From: Thiothrix lacustris DSM 21227
Lineage (GTDB): Bacteria; Pseudomonadota; Gammaproteobacteria; Thiotrichales; Thiotrichaceae
Length of the DNA: 64,000 nt
Assembly (NCBI RefSeq): GCF_000621325.1
Contig: NZ_JHYQ01000003.1
Location: 1-64,000 of the forward strand
Direction: 5' to 3'
Below, piece after piece: positions 1 through 9,497 of the stretch (its first letter is position 1; the number at the start of each line of letters is the position of its first letter). A program made the position numbers and the translations under genes. The notes under the pieces were generated by a model. It searched no databases, had not been told where the DNA came from, and was given only the letters and a program-made list of their open reading frames with translations.

Positions 1-246
1 CACTTGCTTTTGGCGTTCCAAATCGTCTTTTTGGTCGTGGCTGGATACGCGGGCGTAGGCAAGCGTCTTACGGCTATCTTCTGTGGCACGGAATAGCTCC
101 GGCTTGAGTTTCAACATATCGTAACGGCGGTGGTTACCGGAGGTGTGTTCTGGGATTAACCGACCTTCCGCTTCCCAGCGGCGCAGGGTGGGAACTGACA
201 CACCAAGGAGTTTTGAGGCTTCACTGATCGGGACTAATCTATTCAT
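1..246 (-). mobile_element. tnpA: IS607-family serine recombinase (TnpA), N-terminal part, cut by window edge
   Basis: Reading leftward from the ATG at 246, 82 codons are visible before the window ends. Residues 1 to about 45 form a MerR/excisionase-type helix-turn-helix (ISEASKLLGVSVPTLRRWE, then GNHRRY). A small-serine-recombinase catalytic domain follows with the motif YARVSS; Ser68 should be the nucleophile. An HTH placed before the resolvase domain is the hallmark of IS607 transposases, in contrast to ordinary resolvases that carry it at the C-terminus. Such elements usually also encode a TnpB nuclease downstream; that would lie outside the window to the left. The right end of the element must fall between 246 and about 285, where ATPase coding begins. 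The family call is firm; whether the element is complete cannot be seen. Confidence 0.88.
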
Positions 247-275
247 ATTGATTAGTATAGAGTAGATTTAATTAG

Positions 276-2972
276 ATTTTAATCGAACTGTTCAAACCCG
301 CGCATGATGATCGTCTGGATGTTCAAGCCTTGGCACAAGCCGCCGTGCTTGCCAGTGATGCCCGCTTGTTAGAGCAAGACGGCGAGTGGCTAGCACGGGG
401 TGATACTTTGGAGGCTGCGCTGTTGGTGATGGCGCATAAATGCGGTGTCGACCCAGCGCAAATTCGGGAAAAATTCGTGCGTCAGGCGAGCATCCCGTTC
501 AACCGTACCTACCGTTACATGGCGACCCTCAGCAATGCAGCGGATCATCGTCAATATTTGAGTGTCAAAGGTGCACCGGAATCGTTACTGCCGCGCTGTT
601 CCCACGTTCTGACTGATCAGGGGCTGGAGCCTATCGAAATAGCCGTCTGGGAAGAAAAGGTACGCAAGTTGGCAGAGCGGGGAATGCAGACCCTAGTTAT
701 TGCCAGTAAACCCGTTAATCAACTCATGACCAGCTTGGCACATGAAGATGTCAGTTACGGCCTGACCTTACTGGGTATTGTCGGTATCAGCGACCCGCCG
801 CGAGAAGAAGCCGCTGAAGCGGTGAAACTGTGTCAACAAGCCGGTATCCGCGTAAAAATGATCACTGGCGATCATGCCCAGACAGCCTGCGCTCTGGCAA
901 AACGGGTGGGCATTGGCGACGGTGAAACTGTGCTGACCGGTGCCGAACTGGACGAGATGGATGAAGCAACACTGGTTGAACAACTCAGGGAAGTCGAGGT
1001 ATTCGCCCGTACCAGCCCAGAGCAAAAACTGCGACTGGTGAAAATTTTGCAAACACAGGGCGAACGGGTAGCGATGGTTGGCGGCGGTCTCAATGACGCG
1101 CCCGCGCTAAAACAGGCCGATGTCGGCGTGGCAATGGGTATTCGTGGGACAGAAGCCGCTCGCCAGTCAGCAGAAATTGTGCTGATACAAGATCATTTCC
1201 CTAGTCTGGTGGATGCTATCCGTGAAGGTCGCTTGCTCTACCAGAATTTCTACAAGATCGTGCAGTTTATGCTCCCCAGTAATGGCTCGCAGGCTGTCGC
1301 GGTCATGGTTGCAGTGCTATTTGGACTGGCCTTGCCGTTTACACCGGCACAAGTGCTGTGGGTCAATCTGGTGACAGCGGGCATCCTCGGTCTGACTTTG
1401 GCATTTGAGAAAGCCGAACCGGATACAACCCTGCGCGGCTTTGCGTTCAAACCCGTGCAATCCTTATTCAGTGGTTTTTTGCTGTGGCGACTGTTATTGG
1501 TTTCCGCAGTATTACTGGTCAGCGTGTTGTCAATTTTCATGTGGGAGCTACATCGGGGTGAAACACTGGAAGCCGCTCATACCGCAGCCATTAATACCTT
1601 GGTGATCGCGCAGATTTTCTACCTGTTAAGTGTGCGCCACTCAGTCGCACCCAGTTGGCGGCTTGCCAACCTCTTCGACAATCGCTGGGTATGGATGGCG
1701 ATTGGTGGCGTTTTGCTACTACAAGTCCTGTTTACCTACTGGACGCCGTTTAATACCTTGTTCGGCACTAGTGCGATTGATTTTTATGCTTGGAGCTGGA
1801 TTTTGCTGGTCGGCTCCCTAGTTTTCATCATTGTGGAGTTTGAAAAAGCCATGCAACGTAATACCAAAGGCTGGGCACAGTCCGTTTTGAAACGGGCAGT
1901 CGACTATTTTAATCCGAGAGTTTGGAAAGAGAAAGGCTTACGCTGGACGCTACAATTCTTCGCCGTACTCTTCCTGCTAGGGCAACTGACGTTGCTGTTT
2001 CTCTGGAGCCGCGAACCGGATACCTTTAATGTGGAAGCAACAGCGCGGGAAATGGTTCAAGCACAAGCGGGGGAAACGCTACGTCCCGGTGTTGTGACAA
2101 CGGCGACGCTGGCGCGTATTTCCCAAACACTGCTGGACAAGCCCGGTGGCTATACCAGCAATGATATGTTTTTGCCGGGTATGGTTATTGAGGATATGCT
2201 GGTCGTGCCCGATATTCCCAACTGGGAGATGGGGGTGTTGACTCAGGTGAGGGATACGACGCTAGCGATGCGTGATGACCTCAGTCGCTCGCAGTCCCAA
2301 TCTTCTGCCGACCCCGATCTGATCACGGCGCAAATTCGGTTTAACACGGATAGTCAGTTGTGGTTGTTCCCGCCTGCTGAAACACAGTACCGAGAGGGTG
2401 TGGAGTCTCTCGAAAATTACTTACAGCGCTTGCAAAATGGTCAGGCTCAGTTCTACGCCCGCGCTGACAGCCTCAATAACTGGCTCAACAAAGTACAACG
2501 GCAAATGGGGTCACTATCCATTGCGCTGAGTGCCAGTGTCGGCGTCCGCCAAATCAGTCAGGAAGGTGCTAAAACGAGTATTCAAGATGGCTCTATTCAG
2601 GCTACAGGCGTTGAGTTGGGATCGGAAGTGATAACGGCAGAAGATGATCCATCCGTTGTTATTATCAAAACTCCGCGCCTGAAAGTGGATGATGTATTCT
2701 ATCAGGCACGGGGTCAGACTTGGGCGCTCCTGCATATGCTCAAAGCTATCGAAGTCGACTTCGAGGATATCTTGCGCCAGAAAAATGCCTTGCTCAGTTT
2801 GAGGCAAATTATCAATAAACTGGAAGACACGCAGAAAGATGTCTGGAGCCCGATCATTCTCAATGGCAGCGGTTACAGTTTTGTCGCCAACCATTCCTTG
2901 GTATTAGCGTCACAAATTTCGCGTGCCAACGCTGCCTTGATCGATTTGGGTACTCTGATGCGTGAGGGATGA
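276..2972 (+). pseudogene. 5'-truncated P-type cation ATPase fused to a C-terminal DUF2333 domain
   Basis: The frame is open from 276 and has a possible TTG start at 330 (880 aa from there). Residues 1 to about 510 match the second half of a P2-type cation ATPase: nucleotide-binding KGAPE (80-84), TGD (179-181), the hinge motif, and the last membrane helices (VLWVNLVTAG near 342-351). The actuator domain, the first four membrane helices and the phosphorylated Asp of DKTGT are absent, because the reading frame meets the IS607 element at its 5' end. The hinge motif reads GGGLND rather than GDGxND (codon 252 is GGC), so pumping is unlikely. Residues about 525-880 have one membrane helix and a periplasmic-type domain with SRSQSQSSADPD and GGYTSNDMFLPG, which I recognise as DUF2333. 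The N-terminal half may lie beyond the IS, outside the window. Confidence 0.75.
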
Positions 2973-2997
2973 TGACTGACTAGCTAGTATCAGCCAC

Positions 2998-3972
2998 TCA
3001 TTTGCTGGCTGTCAGGTGTAAGTTGTCCTTATGTGCTTTATCCGCCTCTTCATCGACTGCCACTGCGTGTAAGTGGCAGCCAAAATGCTTGGCACGTTCG
3101 ATGACTTGCACCGCCCAATGGTGATGGGTTGCGGGTTCGCACATTGCGCCTTCAAACTGGAAAACTGCTGGCATGGTGTCATCCAGAATCCGCAGGGCTG
3201 CTTCGTAATCATGGCTGTTTACTTTCAGCGCTTGATGGATGACCGTAATCTGGCTGGGGTGGATCACGGTTTTACCGACTAGCCCGTGTAGCAAATCCCG
3301 CTGAAATTCTGCCTGTAAGACGGTGTGATCCTGAAAATATTCAAACACGGGCGCGGTGAGGTGAAAACCTGCCGGAACAAAGTGCGTCACCAACATCGCG
3401 ACCACATACCCCAACGGGCCATCGTATAAGGTGTGGGCATGGTGAGTACGCAAGCGCAAACAAGACAGCAAGTCATTACCCCCAATGCGTAAGGCCAATA
3501 TCCGCGATTTAATACCCTCATCCTGCAAGCGTGCGCACAATTCGCGTACTGCCAGTGCATCCAACATTTGGGCAGTTTCCAGCGTTGGCATAAACAGCAT
3601 GTGTGGCGGGGAGGCTTGCACTACTGCATACCAAGCGGCAAACGAGTGGTTATCAAACTTGGGTAAGACGAAGCCGTCAATGGCTTCAATTCCGGTCATG
3701 GCTAACAATTCCAACGCCATCATGGGGTGGCGTGGGCGGATGAAAACCAATGGGCTTGCACCGCGATCTTGTTGACGCAGGGTGTGCAAACACTGTTGCA
3801 GGTTTGCCAGTCCTGCTGCCACTTCATCCTCACGTACCGCATCTTCTAGGCAGACCACCATCGAGCGTAAATCAGGAATTTTCTGATGCAAAATAACGTC
3901 GAGCAAGTCCGGGCGGGTGGCGGGCATGTACAAGGTTGCGCCTAACTGATACGGGGAAATACGTGTGGTCAT
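2998..3972 (-). CDS. HpcH/HpaI aldolase / CitE-like lyase of the Ter biosynthetic module
   Basis: 324 aa, cytoplasmic. It belongs to the HpcH/HpaI aldolase / citrate lyase beta (CitE) TIM-barrel family. Visible landmarks are the phosphate/metal loop VVCLEDAVRED (about residues 39-49), the strand PLVFIRPR (about 74-81), GFVLPKFD, and the metal-ligand Glu in MPTLETAQ. It is the last gene of the leftward operon and overlaps the preceding StiP-like gene by 4 nt, so translation is probably coupled. Published comparative genomics of Ter systems places a CitE-like enzyme beside phosphoribosyltransferases, a HAD phosphatase and an ATP-grasp enzyme in a pathway proposed to make a nucleoside-like metabolite; the context here matches. 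The substrate is unknown. It is not a subunit of classical citrate lyase: there are no CitD or CitF neighbours. Confidence 0.82.
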   Translation of the reverse strand: MTTRISPYQLGATLYMPATRPDLLDVILHQKIPDLRSMVVCLEDAVREDEVAAGLANLQQCLHTLRQQDRGASPLVFIRPRHPMMALELLAMTGIEAIDGFVLPKFDNHSFAAWYAVVQASPPHMLFMPTLETAQMLDALAVRELCARLQDEGIKSRILALRIGGNDLLSCLRLRTHHAHTLYDGPLGYVVAMLVTHFVPAGFHLTAPVFEYFQDHTVLQAEFQRDLLHGLVGKTVIHPSQITVIHQALKVNSHDYEAALRILDDTMPAVFQFEGAMCEPATHHHWAVQVIERAKHFGCHLHAVAVDEEADKAHKDNLHLTASK

Positions 3973-5042
3973 GAGGTCTTCTTGATGATGGTAATGGCAC
4001 GGTAGGGTGCAAGCGTCTCGCCGACCGCTTGCAGGGGAATTTCTCGCGATTCGGCGAGGTGGCGTAACAGGCGGATATTTGGGTCATCCAGCCGCTGCAC
4101 CAGAATGTGTTCCGGTACGCGGCGCATGACCGCGCGGGTGGCTTCCGCAATGCCCGGTTTGAGGCGGTTAAGGTTGGTAATAGCATAGGTATTGCGCAAT
4201 TGCGCAATCGTGGCTTGTGACTGGATAAGCAGTGGGTGACGCATCGCATCTGCCCAATCTGCTGCGATAACGCCTTGTTGATGGCGACGACAAGCATCCA
4301 CTGTCTCGACAAACCATTGGCTCACATCGTGTTCTGCCAAGTGCGTATAATTCACACAAGCATGCCAGCCGCCATCCTCACGTAAGATAGAACGAGATAC
4401 CAAGCCAGATACAGTAGAACCTAAAATCCCAAAGGGAATTAACCAGTCCTCTCCTGAGGCTGCCAACCACGCTCTGCCAGTCGGGTCTGCTAAAACCACC
4501 AAGGGAATTTCACTATCAGGGTAACGATTGCCAAGTGAGCGTTGCAATTCACCATGAATAGCGCCTTTGCCGACCCAGCCATCGACCCAAACGATGTCAG
4601 CGAAGGCATGACGTTGTTCGATCCAAGCCACGGCGGCTTGATCGATACCTTTGTCCCGCACAATGCTGATGCCGTAATGCTCGCTTTCTACACCCAATTC
4701 GCGCAATGCACGTACCAGCAATACGCTTAGTGGTACGCCAGCCCTCACGAAACTGGCCAACACAATGGGGCGGTTGGGGCGGCGTTGCCGCAGAGCCAGT
4801 GCCAAGCTTTGTACTTCACGAGCAAGGCGCTCCAATCCCTCCGCTAGCGCTTGTTGAAATAAGGTTTGGTGCGCGTCTGACGGCGGTGATTCTAGCGTCA
4901 ACATTTCCGAATAATGGCGTTGTCCACTTTGAATCAAACGTTCTTTTTCCTCCACTGGCGTGGTTTCCATCACGATTTGCCGTAGCAGAAAGGTGACATC
5001 ACGAGCGGAGTACGAGCCATGAAAGCTGTGGGGAGTGTTCAT
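3969..5042 (-). CDS. StiP-family phosphoribosyltransferase-like protein
   Basis: 357 aa, soluble. The N-terminal FHGSYSARDVTFLL motif (about residues 7-20) is diagnostic of the family annotated as cysteine protease StiP, reinterpreted in Ter-system analyses as a phosphoribosyltransferase-type enzyme. The block RPIVLASFVRAGVPLSVLLV and the later VWVDGWVGKGAIHGEL resemble the nucleotide-fold core and PRPP loop of a PRTase. It overlaps its neighbours by 4 nt on both sides (HAD upstream, CitE-like downstream), so the four biosynthetic genes form one tightly coupled unit. I infer a role in attaching or removing a ribose-phosphate group in synthesis of the Ter-associated metabolite. The protease label rests on older annotation and nothing seen here supports it. 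Confidence 0.8.
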   Translation of the reverse strand: MNTPHSFHGSYSARDVTFLLRQIVMETTPVEEKERLIQSGQRHYSEMLTLESPPSDAHQTLFQQALAEGLERLAREVQSLALALRQRRPNRPIVLASFVRAGVPLSVLLVRALRELGVESEHYGISIVRDKGIDQAAVAWIEQRHAFADIVWVDGWVGKGAIHGELQRSLGNRYPDSEIPLVVLADPTGRAWLAASGEDWLIPFGILGSTVSGLVSRSILREDGGWHACVNYTHLAEHDVSQWFVETVDACRRHQQGVIAADWADAMRHPLLIQSQATIAQLRNTYAITNLNRLKPGIAEATRAVMRRVPEHILVQRLDDPNIRLLRHLAESREIPLQAVGETLAPYRAITIIKKTS

Positions 5043-5773
5043 GGCATGGATCTACAAATTTGTGTCTTCGGTGGGAATGCCGCAAAGTCACATAAGCGCA
5101 TGAATCCCAAATCGGACACACTATCACCCATGCCAAAGACAGGCACACGCCCATGTTCAGCGAGGTGCCGCCGTAGCATTTCTGCGGCTGCTGCTTGTTT
5201 ATTGACGAAATCAGGCAGCAGCGCCAAGTTGTTGCCATTCATGTGGATGTAGAAGCCTTGCAAGTTAAGGGTCTCAGATAAAATATTTCGCAGTTTCTGG
5301 AGGTCTTCCACATTGGCAGTATTGCTTTTGATGACCAGATACGCTGAGGTTTCTTCTACCGACTCCAGCCAGCCGCGTAAAGATAACCCCATGTTTTCAC
5401 CTATTTGTAGTGCGGTTGTTAGCATATCTGGCAGGCGACTTTGGTACGGAGCCAGTTGCGGTTGCATGTGTGCATGCCACTCCTCATCCAAGTGACCATC
5501 AGGGGTTAAGATGGCAGCGCCATGTACACACACCGCACCCTGTTGAAAGGGCAGATGCACCCGCTTGAACGAGGCAATTCCCCGTGCTGTTACAGGAATC
5601 ACGGTCATACACGCCAGCGCCCAATGGATGAAATCGTGTTGCCATGGCTGCATAAAGCTAATCGTTTCACCGTTTGCGCCATCCGCAGCGGGTATTTTGT
5701 TGACATCCGTGGGCATTTTTCGCGCCGTTTGGAAGAGGGTATCGTCAAGATCAGTGAGCAATAAGGGTTTCAT
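5039..5773 (-). CDS. HAD-family phosphatase of the Ter biosynthetic module
   Basis: 244 aa. Motif I is DLDDTLF (about residues 8-14) with the nucleophile and acid-base aspartates; motif II is likely the PVTAR block (VIPVTARG); motif IV is GMGDSVSD near residue 220. The layout, with a cap domain between motifs II and III, is that of Cof/sucrose-phosphatase type HAD enzymes. Probable activity is removal of phosphate from a small sugar- or nucleoside-phosphate. Start and stop overlap the flanking genes by 4 nt, which ties it to the PRTase-TRSP gene upstream and the StiP-like gene downstream. The substrate cannot be predicted from sequence. Confidence 0.82.
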   Translation of the reverse strand: MKPLLLTDLDDTLFQTARKMPTDVNKIPAADGANGETISFMQPWQHDFIHWALACMTVIPVTARGIASFKRVHLPFQQGAVCVHGAAILTPDGHLDEEWHAHMQPQLAPYQSRLPDMLTTALQIGENMGLSLRGWLESVEETSAYLVIKSNTANVEDLQKLRNILSETLNLQGFYIHMNGNNLALLPDFVNKQAAAAEMLRRHLAEHGRVPVFGMGDSVSDLGFMRLCDFAAFPPKTQICRSMP

Positions 5774-6876
5774 GGGTAGAACTCCAGACAGATGGGGTTC
5801 AAAGCACTGATCAACGCTTTATCCAACAAATGTGCGGGCGGTTCGCTGCACAGCAGGATGCGGTCGTAATCGCCGGGAATGACGTTGTAGAGAAAGTTGG
5901 GGATACCTTGCCCGTAATTGTCGTGGAAGCAATAGCGCTGTTGGATGCTGTGCCCCAAGGCAATCGGCGAACGCGTGGTGGCGCTGAAATGCACGTTCGC
6001 ACCGTGCTGTTCGAGGTATTCCGCTAGTAAATAGGGCGGCCAGACGAATTCACCCGTGCCGAGGACGAGGATGCGTTCACCCGGTGTGACAGTGAGATGT
6101 TGAGCCAGTGGGGTTACGGGGTGTTGGCTCACACCTAAGCGCCCCCAGTCATCGGCAGGCTTGGCGTGCCATTCCCCCGTTCCCAGTACATCGACTTGTG
6201 GCATGTCCGGCGGGGGCGCGTCGTTGGCTTGCCAGTCCCAATGCCCGGCGAGCAGCGAAACGGCGCGGGCGCGTTCGCCTAGACGTTCGGCGGCAGCACC
6301 ACCCGACCAGTCGGTGAGGGTGGCGGCAATAATGTGTTCAAACTGATCCAGCCCCGCTTGTTGCAAGGCTTCCAGCAGGTTGGAAAAGGTTTTGCCGGTG
6401 GAGGCTTCGTCATCGACCAATACCAATGTCCGGGCGGTGCGTAGCAGTTCAATATCAGCCGGGTGTTGCGGCCAATGCAACACTTGTTGGGTGGCGTGGC
6501 TGTGTTCTTCGCGGAATTCGACCAAGACTGGCACATCCAGCGGGTGGCGAGTCGTGCACAGATACAGCGTGTCGTCACGGCTGCGGCTGAGCGCTTGCTG
6601 GACACCTGCGCCCAGCGCAATGGCGGTTTCTGCCATGCCAATCACGACCATTGGCTCCGGTAAATCGGCGGGGATTTGAGCGGCAAGCGTATCGGTGGCC
6701 TTGCGCATGACGGCAGGCGAGACGGGAATGTGCCTGCCCAATACTTTGGATACAAACAGGAAGGCGCGTTTAGGGTTGCGACGTTGCGCAAAGCCGAAGA
6801 GTTCGTCGGGCGAGTGTGTGCCAGACTCGATGGTGAGGTTGAGCGTACCCTGTTCAAGGTTAACGGTTAAGGTCAT
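5770..6876 (-). CDS. Phosphoribosyltransferase with C-terminal TRSP domain
   Basis: 368 aa. The N-terminal two thirds form a type-I PRTase: the PRPP-binding loop is LVLVDDEASTGKTFSNLL (about residues 151-168), with VVIGMAETAIALGAG as the preceding Rossmann-like segment. The C-terminal part carries the TRSP signature (ATTRSPIALG) that gives that domain its name, together with GERILVLGTGEFVWPPYLL. This PRTase-TRSP fusion occurs almost only in Ter-associated operons. The stop overlaps the HAD gene by 4 nt, and its ATG overlaps the end of the vWA-TerD gene by 4 nt. The likely job is a ribosyl-phosphate transfer step in making the Ter metabolite. Identity is firm, exact chemistry is not. Confidence 0.85.
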   Translation of the reverse strand: MTLTVNLEQGTLNLTIESGTHSPDELFGFAQRRNPKRAFLFVSKVLGRHIPVSPAVMRKATDTLAAQIPADLPEPMVVIGMAETAIALGAGVQQALSRSRDDTLYLCTTRHPLDVPVLVEFREEHSHATQQVLHWPQHPADIELLRTARTLVLVDDEASTGKTFSNLLEALQQAGLDQFEHIIAATLTDWSGGAAAERLGERARAVSLLAGHWDWQANDAPPPDMPQVDVLGTGEWHAKPADDWGRLGVSQHPVTPLAQHLTVTPGERILVLGTGEFVWPPYLLAEYLEQHGANVHFSATTRSPIALGHSIQQRYCFHDNYGQGIPNFLYNVIPGDYDRILLCSEPPAHLLDKALISALNPICLEFYP

Positions 6877-8213
6877 GCAGGGAGTATTCCTTGTTGTTTA
6901 GCGAGTGTTATCCAGCCGGGGTATTCGCTCATCATGAGGTCGTACAGGGTTTCATCACTGTGTTCATTGGGTGATGCGACGGAGAAATAGTTGGCATTGT
7001 CCAGCAGTCGCCCCGATAGCTCGTCCAGCTTTTCCAGAAATGGAAAATCCGAATCAGCGAAAGCCAGCAGCAGCTTAGAGAGGGATTTTCGTCCTTTGCC
7101 TATGCCCATGAATTGCCAGAAAATAGGCTCATAGCTTGACCAGCGTAGCTGTTTTTCGGTCAAGCCCTTGTCGGAAGTCCCGCCGTCGGTGACAAACATA
7201 ACGTAGACCGGCATCGCTGCCTGTAATGGCGTCGTGCGTTCGCCACCGGCAGTATCGGGGAAGTAGTGTTGGCGGATAGCTTGCATGGCACGCCCGTAAC
7301 GGGTATCGCCTTCCAACGGGTGTTGTTGGATGGTCTGAGCAATGTAGCTTGCGTAATTGCCAATGCCCATCGGGGCGGGTTGATGGACATCCTTGCCAAA
7401 CAGGAATACGTCGATTTCGCCATCGTCGTCGAAGCGGCAACCCAGAGCCAAAATCCGTTCTGAAAATGCTTGAATCAAGCCATCCCGGTACAAGCGGCTC
7501 ATGGAACCAGAAATATCCAGACACAAGCACACTTTGGCACGATGGCTTTCCAGCCCAACCTTTGCCAAGGAAATGGCTGATTTCTTGGCGAGGCTGAGTA
7601 ATTGCGGTGCTTCTTTTTCCAGCCGCTTTTCCAAGGAAATGCGCGAGGGGTTGGCAACCGGCGGTGGGGGTGTGACCGGGGCAGAGGGTTCGGCGACACT
7701 GGCACCAAAATGTTTGACCAAGGCATCCAACCCACCATTAAAGCCTTGTGCGGTGGCACTGAGTCGCCAAATGCCTGCTTTGCGGTACAGTTCCACCAGC
7801 ATCACCGCACGTTCTTGCTGAAAGTCGCTGCCGGTAAAGCTGAATTGTGCCACGGTTTTGCCCTGCACCTGCACACTGAGTGCGCCACTGTGAAGAGCGC
7901 TCAGTGTCGCTTGAGCATCAATCGTTACCGTCAGTACCAATCGTTCAAGCGTGTCAGGCAGTGTCTTGAGGTTAAACTCGAAGGTTGCTGTATTGGCGGT
8001 GCTATTTTGCAGTGTTACGCTGCCGCACGGGGTACTGGGTTGATTGAAAAAGGTCATGTAGCGATCATCAGAGAGTAATCCAGCGCTATCTAAACCAAAA
8101 CAGGCAAAGTCTAAGGTTAGATTTGCACTACTACAGGTACTTTGTAGTAAAAAAGGGCTGTTATTAGGGATGATCTCATCTAGTTTCAGGCGTTGCCCTT
8201 TTTTTATGTGCAT
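6873..8213 (-). CDS. TerD-like domain plus von Willebrand factor A domain (TerF-type)
   Basis: 446 aa, no signal peptide, cytoplasmic. Residues about 1-175 form a divergent TerD domain: LTLDFACFGLDSAG replaces the usual FDLDAS block, and MLVELYRKAGIWRLSATAQGF matches the closing strand pair. After a proline-rich linker, residues about 200-440 are a vWA domain with a MIDAS site, CLCLDISGSMSRLY (DxSxS) and FVTDGGTSDK for the last metal-loop residues. TerD-vWA proteins (TerF, TerX/TerY relatives) are proposed to assemble Ter complexes in a metal-dependent way near the membrane. It overlaps the PRTase-TRSP gene by 4 nt and lies 15 nt downstream of the TerD-protease gene, so all are probably one transcript. 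Confidence 0.87.
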   Translation of the reverse strand: MHIKKGQRLKLDEIIPNNSPFLLQSTCSSANLTLDFACFGLDSAGLLSDDRYMTFFNQPSTPCGSVTLQNSTANTATFEFNLKTLPDTLERLVLTVTIDAQATLSALHSGALSVQVQGKTVAQFSFTGSDFQQERAVMLVELYRKAGIWRLSATAQGFNGGLDALVKHFGASVAEPSAPVTPPPPVANPSRISLEKRLEKEAPQLLSLAKKSAISLAKVGLESHRAKVCLCLDISGSMSRLYRDGLIQAFSERILALGCRFDDDGEIDVFLFGKDVHQPAPMGIGNYASYIAQTIQQHPLEGDTRYGRAMQAIRQHYFPDTAGGERTTPLQAAMPVYVMFVTDGGTSDKGLTEKQLRWSSYEPIFWQFMGIGKGRKSLSKLLLAFADSDFPFLEKLDELSGRLLDNANYFSVASPNEHSDETLYDLMMSEYPGWITLAKQQGILPA

Positions 8214-8228
8214 ATATTACCTCTTTAT

Positions 8229-9362
8229 TTAACCCGCGCATTCTACTCGCCAGATGGCATTTTGCGTTTGTTGCACCATTTGTGCGGCTGATAGTGTTTG
8301 GGTGTTGGTTTGTTGAAGGTATTGAATATTAGCGGCTTCCATCAAGGCAATGGCTAATACATGACGGATGGCAAAATTCATGTTCTGCGCATGGGTGAAG
8401 GTGGAAGATACGACCCCCAATACTGCGCCGGTTTCATCCAGTAACGGGCTACCGCTCGAACCGGGTTGGATGGGCGCGGTAAATTGCAATAAACGAATGT
8501 CGTTATGCGCCCCAAACAAGCCGGAAATCACCCCTTGAGTGACTTGAATGCCATTCCCCATCAAACCTGCCAGCGGATAACCTAACGTGGTAATCGCTTG
8601 CGCCAAACCAATATTACTGCTCCGAAACGGGAGGGGTTGCAGTTGAGCGGGCGTTGTGACCCGTAACAAGGCGAGGTCGTTGGTGCTGTCGCTGATAATG
8701 GGTTCAGCATCCAGCTTGCCTTGCAGGGAATTCAAACGAATGTGGTTAGCACCATCTACCACGTGTGCATTGCTCATGAAAACATTGGGGGCAACCAGAA
8801 AAGCGGTGCCTGTCCAGTTACCGGGGCGTTGTTCGGTATTGCCGGGGGTTGCGAATGGTGAGCGATCATCTATGTCCATACCCATTCTACGCCCAAGCGC
8901 TGCCAATCCATACGCGGAGGTTTCTGCTAGAGCGCGGACTTTCCATTGCCCTCCTCGCAAGTAGAATTCAGCAACCATTAGCGCTGAGGCCGGGATTTCC
9001 TGCAAAGCAATGTGATGGTTGAATACCTCATCCATCTGTAGGGCAACGTGCTTGCCAACATCGATGGGGCCGCGTGCGCCGTAACGGTATAGCACTAAGT
9101 AGAGGTGGGTAATCGTGGCATCGGAGAGCTGGGCTACATCCAGCGTCAACGCGTAGCGGGTGCCTGCTTCATTTAGGGTTGCGCTTGCCCATGTTGGAGC
9201 CTTGGCATGAGCCAAATAAGGTTGGCTAACTAATTGTTTCGCTTCATTGACGGGCAAAATAGCTAACCCTAAATCGTGGCGAATGTCCTGCGGGAAAGTG
9301 ATCGTCGTTGCCCAGCGTGTGCCAGTCAGCGGCAGGTTTGCGCCTACGGGTAAATTCATCAT
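8229..9362 (-). CDS. TerD-like domain fused to trypsin-like serine protease
   Basis: 377 aa. The N-terminal half is a divergent TerD domain, recognised from its ending MVAEFYLRGGQWKVRALAET, which parallels the [18 protein letters not shown] block of the TerD/E paralogues in this cluster. The C-terminal half is an S1-type peptidase with a complete triad: His in SNAHVVDG (about residue 200), Asp in STNDLALLRV (about 237), and Ser in QPGSSGSPLLDE (about 311). No signal peptide or PDZ domain is present, so this is a cytoplasmic trypsin-fold protease, unlike DegP/HtrA proteins of the envelope. It is the first gene of the leftward operon. Two in-frame ATGs (9362 and 9359) are possible starts. I infer that TerD-type metal or calcium sensing gates proteolysis. 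Confidence 0.83.
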   Translation of the reverse strand: MMNLPVGANLPLTGTRWATTITFPQDIRHDLGLAILPVNEAKQLVSQPYLAHAKAPTWASATLNEAGTRYALTLDVAQLSDATITHLYLVLYRYGARGPIDVGKHVALQMDEVFNHHIALQEIPASALMVAEFYLRGGQWKVRALAETSAYGLAALGRRMGMDIDDRSPFATPGNTEQRPGNWTGTAFLVAPNVFMSNAHVVDGANHIRLNSLQGKLDAEPIISDSTNDLALLRVTTPAQLQPLPFRSSNIGLAQAITTLGYPLAGLMGNGIQVTQGVISGLFGAHNDIRLLQFTAPIQPGSSGSPLLDETGAVLGVVSSTFTHAQNMNFAIRHVLAIALMEAANIQYLQQTNTQTLSAAQMVQQTQNAIWRVECAG

Positions 9363-9497
9363 AATTATTGTTACCGAGCTGTATTGTTATGGTCAGCATG
9401 ATAGCAAGAATGGTGTTAAAAATGCCTGAAATTTTTACCGTAGATCGGGCATACTAGCGCTTGTCATCATTATTAAAATTTTTAGACAGGGCATACC
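9363..9497. promoter_or_regulatory. Divergent promoter region between the two Ter operons
   Basis: 135 nt separate the leftward TerD-protease gene from the rightward ATP-grasp gene. By layout it must carry at least one promoter for each arm. It is AT-rich; on the + strand a TTGTCA near 9466 followed by an AT-rich stretch is a weak -35 candidate. No convincing -10 or operator palindrome was found. Confidence 0.45.

Noticed and set aside
768-1093. Minus-strand open frames over the ATPase and many similar ones elsewhere
   Set aside because: They lie opposite clear coding sequence, have no ribosome sites and resemble no family; they are shadows of the real genes.
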